In this document: positions 49,351 to 57,774 of the stretch, piece after piece
Numbering within the stretch: the stretch's first letter is position 1
Layout of the letters: the number at the start of each line of letters is the position of its first letter
NCBI GenBank assembly: GCA_963820995.1
Contig: CAWGCL010000019.1
Coordinates: forward strand, 7,687-71,686
Origin: JAGTVG01 sp963820995
GTDB taxonomy: Bacteria; Bacteroidota; Bacteroidia; Cytophagales; Cyclobacteriaceae
Length of the DNA stretch: 64,000 nt
Direction of reading: 5' to 3'
Position numbers and translations under genes: made by a program
Notes under the pieces: generated by a model
Told to the model about the DNA's origin: nothing
Database searches by the model: none
The model's input: the letters and a program-made list of their open reading frames with translations, nothing else

Positions 49351-49536
49351 TTAAATATGAGAAAGGTGTTTGTTTAAAATAACATTGTAAACATGGCCAA
49401 ACTGCTCATAACACCAATTTTTAAATTCTTTGAGGTCATTTGGGATAATTAGTTTGAGGGCTTTAATTAATTCTTTTTCAAATAACCTGCGGTCAAAACT
49501 GACTTTTTTCAAGATCATTTTCGCATATTCGAGCAT
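49351..49536 (-). CDS. Small conserved-looking hypothetical protein
   Basis: 61 residues with even, protein-like composition: KMILKKVSFDRRLFEKELIK, then LKLIIPNDLKEFKNWCYEQF. Proteins of this shape (about 60 residues with the SFD-LFEKEL and WCYE-F motifs) occur in other Bacteroidota, from memory; the function is unknown. It lies alone, 66 bp from the HEAT-like gene on the same strand. Confidence 0.55.
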   Translation of the reverse strand: MLEYAKMILKKVSFDRRLFEKELIKALKLIIPNDLKEFKNWCYEQFGHVYNVILNKHLSHI

Positions 49537-49647
49537 AGTATCTTTATTTATGTTGAAAAGAACTTAATTTATTATTTCATAACAGACTGACACAACTGTA
49601 AAAACCTGGAATATTTAAAAAATACCCATCTAATAAAAATAATAAAT

Positions 49648-49655
49648 TAATTTTG
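49648..49655 (+). promoter_or_regulatory. Candidate -7 box (TAATTTTG) for batD
   Basis: TAATTTTG fits TAnnTTTG and lies 30 bp before the ATG of batD. The -33 region is weak. Confidence 0.35.
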
Positions 49656-49685
49656 TAAATCCTGATATACTAAGGTTAATTATAT

Positions 49686-51143
49686 ATGAAATTATTGTCA
49701 GATATAAGACTAATTACCTCATTAATACTTACGATATTTTTGTTCATAGGTTTGAACGCGTTTTCGCAACAGGTTTCGATCCAATTGGGACCTGATCAGA
49801 TAGGTTTTAATCAGGCATTTACTATTACAATTACCGTTGAAAATGACCAGCTTAAAAGTTATAGTGGTTTTCCGGACCTTCCCGGATTTGCTAAACGTGG
49901 AACTTCATCATCATCATCTACCAATATTGTAAACGGAAGGGTATCCTCCAAACAGAGTATTATCCAAAACTATATGCCTAAAGCTGAAGGCACATATGTT
50001 ATACAGCCTTTTACCATGGAAATAAATGGGCAAACCGTAAATTCTCCTGGTAAATCGGTAAAAGTAGGCCCTCCTGTACAGCAGCAGACCAGGGATCCAT
50101 TCTCCCTGGATGATCCTTTTGATGATTTCTTCAGCCGCCGAAATGAACCCCAGGAGTTTGTAGATATCCAGGAAGATGCATTTCTTGCTCTGAGCACCGA
50201 TAAAGATGAAGTATTCATTGGTGAAGGCTTTACCATGACCCTGGCTTTTTATGTGGCAGAAAACAACCGTGCCCCTCTTCAGTTTTATGAACCGGCCAAG
50301 CAGTTATCGGAGATATTGAAAGAGATTAAGCCATCCAATTGCTGGGAAGAGAATTTCAATATCGATAATCTTAACGGAGAGCCAGTCACGATCAATAACA
50401 AAGGATACAGTCAGTATAAAATATACCAGGCAACATATTATCCCCTGAATCTGGATACAATAACTTTTGCACAGGTACCTTTCAAAATGATTAAATATAA
50501 AGTGGCCAAAAACCCTTCATTTTTCGGTCGAAGTCGTCAGGAAGATTTTAAAACCTATTATACTAAACCAAAAGAAATACTTGTAAAAGATTTGCCCCCC
50601 CATCCTTTAAAGGATGAAGTATCGGTAGGAAATTACAGACTAGAAGAAGAGATCAGTTCGGCCGATGTGAAAACAGGAACAAGTTTCAGTTATGCCTTCA
50701 CGGTATTTGGAGAAGGGAACATTTCAGGCATCAACAGACCAGCTACTGAAACGAACCGGATCCTTGAATTTTATCCACCTAATATACGACAAAACATTAA
50801 CCGGGGAAACGGGAGGGTAACTGGTAACAAAACCTTCAATTATTATATCATTCCAAAGGAACCAGGGGATTATAACTTAAGTGATTTTTTTGAATGGGTT
50901 TTTTTCAATCCGGAAACAGAAGCCTATGATACATTAAGATCAGAAATCACAGTGAATGTAACAGGTGAAAGCAAACGTAACAACCAGATACTCTCTAATG
51001 ACATGGGATCATTTTATGATCAAATAGAAATTGAAAGCAATCAACTTAAAGCCATGCATAAAGATGAATGGATAAAAACTTTTGCGAACCTGTTTATTTT
51101 AGTTATGTTAGGGGCCTCGTTATACCTGGTTTTCAAAAAATAA
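49686..51143 (+). CDS. batD: BatD-family protein (aerotolerance type)
   Basis: 485 residues. A signal peptide ending near NAFSQQ; Ig-like domains with VSIQLGPDQIGFNQAFTITI, a central low-complexity Ser run (GTSSSSSTN), PLSVDEVFIGEGF-type repeats (DEVFIGEGFTMTLAFYV) and one membrane helix at the extreme C-terminus (LFILVMLGASLYLVFK). BatD usually lies with batA, batB, batC and a MoxR ATPase; none is here, so this is an orphan, shorter than many BatD proteins. A role in envelope or oxidative stress is inferred from the family only. aroC starts 3 bp after it. Confidence 0.82.
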   Translation: MKLLSDIRLITSLILTIFLFIGLNAFSQQVSIQLGPDQIGFNQAFTITITVENDQLKSYSGFPDLPGFAKRGTSSSSSTNIVNGRVSSKQSIIQNYMPKAEGTYVIQPFTMEINGQTVNSPGKSVKVGPPVQQQTRDPFSLDDPFDDFFSRRNEPQEFVDIQEDAFLALSTDKDEVFIGEGFTMTLAFYVAENNRAPLQFYEPAKQLSEILKEIKPSNCWEENFNIDNLNGEPVTINNKGYSQYKIYQATYYPLNLDTITFAQVPFKMIKYKVAKNPSFFGRSRQEDFKTYYTKPKEILVKDLPPHPLKDEVSVGNYRLEEEISSADVKTGTSFSYAFTVFGEGNISGINRPATETNRILEFYPPNIRQNINRGNGRVTGNKTFNYYIIPKEPGDYNLSDFFEWVFFNPETEAYDTLRSEITVNVTGESKRNNQILSNDMGSFYDQIEIESNQLKAMHKDEWIKTFANLFILVMLGASLYLVFKK

Positions 51144-51146
51144 TAC

Positions 51147-52224
51147 ATGGGAAATACTTTTGGTCAGGTTTTTAGAATAACTACATTTGGTGAGTCGCAC
51201 GGTCCCGCAATAGGTGTTGTGATAGATGGATGTCCAGCCGGATTGAAAATAGATGAGCAGCATATCACTAATGAACTGAATAGAAGAAGACCTGGACAAT
51301 CGAAGATCACCACGCAGCGCCAGGAAAGTGATACACCTGAAATCTTATCTGGTATCTTTGAAGGATATACAACTGGCTCGCCCATAGCTATTTTAATAAA
51401 AAATTCAGATCAACGTAGTAAAGATTACAGTCATATCGCAGAAAAATTTCGACCCTCACATGCTGATTTTACCTATCAGGCAAAATATGGATTAAGAGAC
51501 TACCGTGGAGGGGGAAGAAGTTCCGCAAGGGAAACAGCAGCCCGGGTGGCAGCAGGGGCTATCGCTAAACAATTAATAAATCTGAAAGACATTGAGGTAC
51601 ATGCTTATGTTTCGCAGGCAGGTCCGATTAAAGTGGAAAAGAAGTACCTTGAATTGAACCTTGATAAAACAGAAGAGAATATCGTCAGGTGCCCTGATCC
51701 TGAAATAGCCAGAGAGAATGATCGAATTCATTGACAAAACCAGGAAAAATCAGGATACCGTTGGAGGTATAATTACCGGAGTAATTACAGGAGTGCCCGC
51801 CGGGATTGGGGAGCCGGTTTTTGATAAGCTTCATGCTGATCTGGGTAAGGCCATGCTAAGCATAAATGCTGTTAAGGGATTCGATATTGGAAGTGGATTT
51901 GAAGGGATCAATATGTTTGGGAGTGATCATAATGACATATTTTATAAAGAAGGCGAAGAAATTAAAACACGAACGAATTTTTCTGGTGGTGTTCAGGGCG
52001 GAATATCCAATGGACAGGATATTTATTTTAGAGTCGCCTTTAAACCAGTAGCTACAATAATGAAAGATCAGGATAGCATTGATATTCATGGCGATAACAC
52101 AACAGTAAAAGGGAAGGGCAGACATGATCCATGTGTAGTTCCCAGGGCTGTTCCGATTGTCGAAGCAATGGCAGCTATTGTTGTGGCAGATCATATGCTG
52201 ATGAATTCCAGCTCCACCATATAA
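51147..52224 (+). CDS. aroC: Chorismate synthase, one frameshift
   Basis: Joined product is about 358 residues. Last step of the shikimate pathway (EPSP to chorismate, with reduced FMN). Motifs: FRITTFGESHGPAIGVVIDG, RRRPGQSKITTQRQESD, DYRGGGRSSARETAARVAAG in the first frame; VGGIITGVITGVPAGIG, GGVQGGISNGQDI and GRHDPCVVPRAVPIVEAMAA in the second. Removing one A from 51711-51717 joins them as EIAERMIEFIDKTRKNQDTV. An intact gene is expected, because most Bacteroidota make their own aromatic amino acids. Confidence 0.94.
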
Positions 52225-52231
52225 GAGATTT

Positions 52232-53533
52232 ATGAAGAAATTGCCATTACATAGTAAAATTGTAATTGGACTTGTATTAGGTCTGTCCTTTGGTCTGATC
52301 AGTATTTTCAGTGGACTTCCACCTTCCATTACAATTAATTTTATAAAACCGGTTGGGGTCATTTTCGTCAATGCTTTGAAAATGATAGCGGTTCCTCTGA
52401 TTGTTGCTTCATTGATAGTAGGTGTAGCTAATCTCGGTGATATTTCCAAATTATCACGGATGGGATCAAAAACCATTATATTGTATATTACTACTACAGC
52501 CATTGCCACTACTATAGGTTTATTTGCTGTGAATTTAATTAAACCAGGACATGTAATAACATCTGATACCAGGGAACAAATCCTGGAGATGTATTCCGGA
52601 CAAGCTGACGAGACCAGTGGCCGGGCGGTTGAATTGAAAGAAAGAGGGCCCTTGGATCCTTTGATAAAAATGGTACCTGTTAATTTCTTCAATGCCGCAG
52701 CCAACAACAACAACATGCTTCAGGTTGTGTTTTTTTCCTTGTTATTTGGAGTAGCCTTACTCAAGGTACCTAAGGACAAGAGTAAAACGGTTGTAGGATT
52801 TTTTGAAGGGGCCAATGAAGTTATACTCACAATCATACATTTCATTATGGCCCTGGCGCCATACGGGGTTTTTGCCCTCATGGCAGCATTGATTGTAGAG
52901 CTGGCAGGTGATAATCCTTCAAAGGCATTTGAGATCCTGTCTGCATTACTGGTTTATTCTATAACCGTTGTAATCGGGCTGTTGGCGATGATCCTGATCA
53001 TATATCCATCTATTTTCAAGATCTTCACAAAAGTAAAATATAAAAGCTTCTTCAAAGGAATTCGTGAGGCGCAATTGCTGGCTTTCAGCACAAGCAGCAG
53101 CTCTGCGACATTACCAGTAACGATGGAATGCGTAGAGGAAAACCTGGGTGTTTCGGAGGAGGTCACTAGTTTTGTCCTGCCTTTAGGGGCTACCATAAAT
53201 ATGGACGGAACCAGCTTGTACCAGAGTGTTGCAGCTGTATTCATTGCCCAGGCCATGGGTATAGAGCTTACAATAGGTAATCAGCTGATGATCGTATTAA
53301 CGGCCACCTTGGCTTCCATTGGATCAGCAGGAGTGCCCGGAGCGGGTATGGTTATGCTGGTCATTGTTCTGGAAGCCATTGGGATCCCGGCGGCTGGCCT
53401 GGCGTTGATCATAGCACCTGACCGGATACTGGATATGTGCCGTACAGTAGTAAATGTGAGTGGAGATGCTACCGTAGCTATGACAATCGCCAGTAGCGAA
53501 GGTGAAGAAGTGGGTGAGAAGAAAAAAACATAA
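52232..53533 (+). CDS. Dicarboxylate/amino acid:cation symporter (DAACS family)
   Basis: 433 residues with about eight membrane helices and two re-entrant loops. The Ser-rich loop AFSTSSSSATLPVTMECVEE, NMDGTSLYQSVAAVFIAQ and GSAGVPGAGMVMLVIVLEA are the substrate- and cation-binding signatures. It takes up glutamate, aspartate or C4-dicarboxylates with sodium or protons; specificity is not visible. It is 7 bp after aroC. Confidence 0.94.
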   Translation: MKKLPLHSKIVIGLVLGLSFGLISIFSGLPPSITINFIKPVGVIFVNALKMIAVPLIVASLIVGVANLGDISKLSRMGSKTIILYITTTAIATTIGLFAVNLIKPGHVITSDTREQILEMYSGQADETSGRAVELKERGPLDPLIKMVPVNFFNAAANNNNMLQVVFFSLLFGVALLKVPKDKSKTVVGFFEGANEVILTIIHFIMALAPYGVFALMAALIVELAGDNPSKAFEILSALLVYSITVVIGLLAMILIIYPSIFKIFTKVKYKSFFKGIREAQLLAFSTSSSSATLPVTMECVEENLGVSEEVTSFVLPLGATINMDGTSLYQSVAAVFIAQAMGIELTIGNQLMIVLTATLASIGSAGVPGAGMVMLVIVLEAIGIPAAGLALIIAPDRILDMCRTVVNVSGDATVAMTIASSEGEEVGEKKKT

Positions 53534-53581
53534 TTATACCGAAACAGTTAATATAATACCAAATAACAGACTCATTGTATT

Positions 53582-54139
53582 ATGACTAATATTTATCTTG
53601 AAGAAAGCCCTAATCCAAACTCTCTTAAATTTGTAGTTAATTATCTTTTAGTAAGCGAAGGGGAAATATATGATTATCCTGATTTGGAATCAGCCGCAAC
53701 ATCTCCTCTTGCACAGGCCCTGTTCAAATTCGATTATGTTAAACGGGTTTTCATTATGAACAATTTTGTTACTGTAACCAAAGACGATGACGTGGAGTGG
53801 TACACCATTAAAGAAAGTCTAAAACATTTTATCTATAACTATCTGGAAAGTAAAGAGCCAGTGGTTATCGATGGGCAGAAGCCTGAAAGTGATACAGAGG
53901 AAGAATCAGAGATCAGTATTCGAATACGTACTCTTCTGGATGAATATGTAAAACCGGCCGTTGAACAGGACGGTGGCGCAATAGAATTCCATTCGTTTGA
54001 AGACGGGGTCGTAAAAGTTTTACTCCAAGGTTCCTGTAGCGGTTGTCCTTCTTCTATGATAACCCTTAAATCCGGGATTGAAAATTTATTAAAATCCATG
54101 ATCCCTGAAGTAACCTCTGTTGAAGCAGAAGGGGTTTAA
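53582..54139 (+). CDS. Nfu-type iron-sulfur cluster scaffold/carrier protein
   Basis: 185 residues. The N-terminal Nfu_N domain (ESPNPNSLKFVVNYLL; FKFDYVKRVFIMNNFVTVTK) is followed by a NifU-like C-terminal domain with VEQDGGAIEFHSF and the cluster-binding CxxC in GSCSGCPSSMITLKSGIENL. It would carry 4Fe-4S clusters to client enzymes in the cytoplasm. Standard length; no suf genes in the window. Confidence 0.93.
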   Translation: MTNIYLEESPNPNSLKFVVNYLLVSEGEIYDYPDLESAATSPLAQALFKFDYVKRVFIMNNFVTVTKDDDVEWYTIKESLKHFIYNYLESKEPVVIDGQKPESDTEEESEISIRIRTLLDEYVKPAVEQDGGAIEFHSFEDGVVKVLLQGSCSGCPSSMITLKSGIENLLKSMIPEVTSVEAEGV

Positions 54140-54165
54140 GGCGAGTTTGTATAAATTTTTTAATC

Positions 54166-56328
54166 ATGCGTTATTTTTTCAAAGGGCTCAAGTATATTTT
54201 ATTTACTATACTTACCCTGGTGGTATTGATTGTAATTGGTTTAAACATATACTATAGTATATTACAAAAATCAATTAGTGAAAGGGAGTATCCGGATCCT
54301 TCAACCCTCACATCGAACCTGGTTTCTGATGAGTTGGTGAATTATAGAATCAACCTTGTCCCTTATCCTCAAAAAGTTGAATTGATCCCCGGATTATTTA
54401 AAATGCCGGATGAATTATCTTTTTACGCTCCAATAGAAATGCAGGAGCAGCTGACTGAGACCATCGATCGCTTATTCAATAAATCCGTAGTAAATAAACC
54501 CAATGGGCTGATCAGGTTCATGCCAAATCCGGAGATTAACCCGGAAGGTTACCATCTTACACTGAATTCGAATTTTGTCGAAATCCTTTATAGCGATATT
54601 GAAGGAGCTTATTATGGATTATTAACCCTAAGGCAACTTAATATAATTTATTCGGGCCTTATTCCTAATATGAAAATTGAAGATTATCCGGATCTCAGCA
54701 TCAGGGGAGTAATGCTGGATATCAGCCGCGATAAAGTTCCAACACTGGAAACCCTTTATGGGATTGTCGATATTTTAGCTGACCTGAAATACAATCATTT
54801 GGAGTTATATGTTGAGGGATTTTCTTTTGCTTACCCTTCTTTTAAATCATTGTGGGAAGGAAAAGAAACTCCCATCACGGGCGAGGAGATCAGGGAATTG
54901 GATCGATACTGTAAAAAAAGATTTATAGACCTGGTGCCCAATCAGAATTCCTTGGGACATATGACGGCATGGCTAGAAACTGATCAATTTGCAGACCTTG
55001 CTGAATGTCCGGACGGATATAACCTGACACTATTTTTGAAAATGAAATCTACTATCGATCCATACGATCCACGTAGTATACAGCTGGTTGAGGATATGAC
55101 GCATGATATCATTCCCAATTTCAGCTCGGAGTATTTCAATGCTAATCTGGATGAGCCTTTTGAGTTGGGTCATTGTAAAAGTAAGAAGAAAGCAGAGGAA
55201 ATTGGGATTGGGAGGGTCTATTTAGACTTTACCAAAAAAGTGTATGATATTATAAAAAAGCAGGATAAGAAAATGATGATGTGGGGAGATGTGGTCTTAA
55301 GGCACCCGGAAATAGTTTCAGAAATTCCTGATGATATCGTTCTGCTGGACTGGGGATATGAGGCCGAATATCCTTTTGAAAAAAACGGTTTAAAATTTAA
55401 GGAAACAGGACTTGATTTTATTGTTGCCGCGGGCACGAGCAGCTGGACTTCCATTGGAGGCCGTACAAATAATATGGTGGGCAATATTCTGAACGCGGTG
55501 AAAAGTGGTCTGGAACATGGCGCCATAGGCCTACTGGTTACGGACTGGGGCGATATGGGGCATTGGCAATACCTTCCGGTCAGTTATGCCGGATTCGTTG
55601 TAGGAGGTGGATTAGGATGGAATGCTGGCAGCTATAATGAATCCATGATCACAGACTACCTAGATGTATTTGTTTATAAGGATTCGAATAAAAAAATGGG
55701 TTCCTATACTTTTAAATTAGGAAGATATAATCAATTTGAAGAAATCCTGGCACCCAATATGACCCTTGTCAACCTGGGCTTTCAGTTTGGTCTGATGGAC
55801 CGGGTTATGTATCAGACTATTCTGAATTCTTTTCCTTCCACTTTTGAAAGTCTTGCACCGGAAGGACTTAAATCAATAATTTATGAACGATTCAAATTGC
55901 GGAATCCTTTTATGTATAAGGAGTTGTTAAATTATCTGGACGCTCTTGAACAGGAGCTCGATGAATCGGATATGCAGAATGCGGAATCCAGATTGATCCG
56001 GGATGAGTTTAAAAATGCAATGACCTTTATTAGGGTAGGAGCTGCATTAAAATATTATATTGAGAAGGAAATGGATATGTCACGGGATCAGAAGATCGAA
56101 TATCTGGAAAAGATGAAGACGGAGTATTTAGCATTTTTGGTAGAACACCGGAGAGTTTGGATGAGCCGGAATAAAAGTGGGGGAATAGACCGGAGTATGA
56201 AAGCATTATTAAAACTTGAATCTGAAATAAATGATCGATTAAGGATACTGAACAGTGGGATTATTACAAGATCATGGGATAGGTTAAAGGTCAGGACCAT
56301 TTCAGCAGCTGTGGCTGTTATTTTATAA
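54166..56328 (+). CDS. GH20-like glycoside hydrolase with N-terminal membrane anchor
   Basis: 720 residues. A single uncleaved-looking membrane helix at about 8-30 and no lipobox. Then a zincin-like N-terminal domain (LVPYPQKVELIPGLFKMPDE; GAYYGLLTLRQL), and a TIM barrel with RGVMLDISRDKVPTLETLYG and a likely catalytic pair Asp-Glu in FNANLDEPFELG, then MMMWGDVVLRHPE and TDWGDMGHWQYLP. The classic GH20 H-GGDE motif is altered to N-LDE, so this is a divergent subgroup; N-acetylhexosamine substrates are likely but not proven. A strong hairpin starts right at its stop codon. Confidence 0.78.
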   Translation: MRYFFKGLKYILFTILTLVVLIVIGLNIYYSILQKSISEREYPDPSTLTSNLVSDELVNYRINLVPYPQKVELIPGLFKMPDELSFYAPIEMQEQLTETIDRLFNKSVVNKPNGLIRFMPNPEINPEGYHLTLNSNFVEILYSDIEGAYYGLLTLRQLNIIYSGLIPNMKIEDYPDLSIRGVMLDISRDKVPTLETLYGIVDILADLKYNHLELYVEGFSFAYPSFKSLWEGKETPITGEEIRELDRYCKKRFIDLVPNQNSLGHMTAWLETDQFADLAECPDGYNLTLFLKMKSTIDPYDPRSIQLVEDMTHDIIPNFSSEYFNANLDEPFELGHCKSKKKAEEIGIGRVYLDFTKKVYDIIKKQDKKMMMWGDVVLRHPEIVSEIPDDIVLLDWGYEAEYPFEKNGLKFKETGLDFIVAAGTSSWTSIGGRTNNMVGNILNAVKSGLEHGAIGLLVTDWGDMGHWQYLPVSYAGFVVGGGLGWNAGSYNESMITDYLDVFVYKDSNKKMGSYTFKLGRYNQFEEILAPNMTLVNLGFQFGLMDRVMYQTILNSFPSTFESLAPEGLKSIIYERFKLRNPFMYKELLNYLDALEQELDESDMQNAESRLIRDEFKNAMTFIRVGAALKYYIEKEMDMSRDQKIEYLEKMKTEYLAFLVEHRRVWMSRNKSGGIDRSMKALLKLESEINDRLRILNSGIITRSWDRLKVRTISAAVAVIL

Positions 56329-56363
56329 AATAAGTGCACAGAAATAATTCCTATGCACTTATT
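56329..56363. terminator. Bidirectional hairpin between convergent GH20-like and DUF1080 genes
   Basis: Perfect 10-bp inverted repeat AATAAGTGCA / TGCACTTATT with a 15-base loop, starting at the base after the GH20-like stop codon. T-rich flanks are modest on the minus side and weak on the plus side; the position between convergent genes supports a shared terminator. Confidence 0.6.
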
Positions 56364-56384
56364 AAAATTCTAATTGTCTTTGTC

Positions 56385-57143
56385 TTATAGTTCTTTGGCC
56401 TTGATGTTCTTAAACCAAAGATTGGCACCGTGATCCTGAAGTCCAAGGGATCCTTTCTTAAATTTACACCAACCTGGATATTCAACCCACTTGCTGTTTT
56501 CATACCTTTGCTGCCAGTCATCACTTCCTTCTTCAAATTCAAGGACTTTTTCGCCATTCAGCCAGTGCTCTACATGCCCATTGTTATAGACGATCTTAGA
56601 AGTGTTCCATTCCCCTGTGGGACTTAATTTCTTATCCGGAGAAGGGGCATGCATATCATAATTGGCTGCGACAGAATTCACATCATTAAGTGGTTCATGC
56701 CAATTGTTGTCATCGAGTAACTGATACTCCGGCCCGGTATTATATGCATGGCTGTATTCCGGCTTTTCAACAACATGGTAAAGCAATCCGCTATTGCCAC
56801 CTTCCTGAATTTTCCAATCTACGGTAAATTCAAAGTTTTCATATTGTTTTACAGTGATAAGAGTTCCTCCATCTTCACCGCTACCTTCACCAAGACCTGA
56901 ACCATTAAAAAATATCATGCCATCCTGTACCTGCCAGAGGGGCCCGATATCATCCTTGTTATACCTTTTCCAGCCATCCAGGTTTTCACCATTGAATATG
57001 GATACCCATCCATCATCAATAACTTCAGGCTCAGCAGGCTGTTCCGCTTCAGCTTCTGCTTGCTTTTTATTTCCTGAACAGGAAAACATAAAGATCAGGG
57101 TGATTATACCAATGACCTTCAAAAAATTGCTATTGTTTTTCAT
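56385..57143 (-). CDS. DUF1080 (3-keto-disaccharide hydrolase-like) lipoprotein
   Basis: 252 residues from the ATG at 57143, chosen because it gives a proper lipoprotein signal with lipobox FMFSC; the longer frame to 57278 adds unrelated residues. The rest is a concanavalin-like DUF1080 domain: DDGWVSIFNGENLDGWKRY, GGTLITVKQYENFEFTVDWK, NSGLLYHVVE, VEHWLNGEKVLEFEEGSDDW, GSLGLQDHGANLWFKNIKAK. The family includes hydrolases of 3-keto-glycosides and is common in Bacteroidota and Planctomycetes. Confidence 0.9.
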   Translation of the reverse strand: MKNNSNFLKVIGIITLIFMFSCSGNKKQAEAEAEQPAEPEVIDDGWVSIFNGENLDGWKRYNKDDIGPLWQVQDGMIFFNGSGLGEGSGEDGGTLITVKQYENFEFTVDWKIQEGGNSGLLYHVVEKPEYSHAYNTGPEYQLLDDNNWHEPLNDVNSVAANYDMHAPSPDKKLSPTGEWNTSKIVYNNGHVEHWLNGEKVLEFEEGSDDWQQRYENSKWVEYPGWCKFKKGSLGLQDHGANLWFKNIKAKEL

Positions 57144-57774
57144 GTGTTTATAAATTTTATAATTTTTTAATAATGAAGCAATTACAAAATTTATAAACCC
57201 ATGTAACTGCTTCTCTTTCGAATAAACTTTATTAATTAATTCTGTTGCCATTGTATAATTAATAAAGTTTATGCTCATTTCATCATAATAAAAATTTATG
57301 TTTCAAAATGAACTTGCAAAATAATTAGAATTCCATTAATAATCTATTGTATGGTATACAAATTGTCGAATATTACAATACGCATCATCAATCCCGGGAT
57401 ATCAGGGATAGTCATGGAACCCCACTATTATATTTCAATATAAACCCATATACTAAGATGGCCATAATCAAACTTAGTCCAATAAATACAAGAAAAAGAC
57501 AATATTATTCATCCCGAGAAATTTAAGTGCCGGGAAATAAGCAAAATTAAAAGGCAGTATAAAATTCCTGTCAAAGTAATGGATTTAAATATTTTTTCAC
57601 TTCTACCAGGGCGGATCATTTCCAAATCAATATTGAAGAATATCATATCTTTTGTAAATCCGGATGTTATAATTCAAATTTCCTCCAAACAGAAGCGGAA
57701 GAATCATGTAGAAAAATGCGTCTTCAACAATCGTTATAATTCAGACTATTCTTATTTAGGATTTAAAAAAACAA
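57144..57774. other. AT-rich intergenic region; possible decayed membrane-protein gene
   Basis: About 630 bp between DUF1080 and the GH2 gene end. No intact gene. On the minus strand about 57410-57556, two overlapping frames give hydrophobic, protein-like strings (FNFAYFPALKFLGMNNIVFF, then LVFIGLSLIMAILVYGFILK followed by a stop) that would join with one shift, suggesting the last helices of a lost membrane protein. A 72-codon plus-strand frame at 57579 looks like chance. Family not recognised. Confidence 0.3.

Noticed and set aside
49686..51143. A complete Bat (aerotolerance) operon
   Set aside because: Only a BatD-like gene is present; batA, batB, batC and moxR are absent from the flanks.
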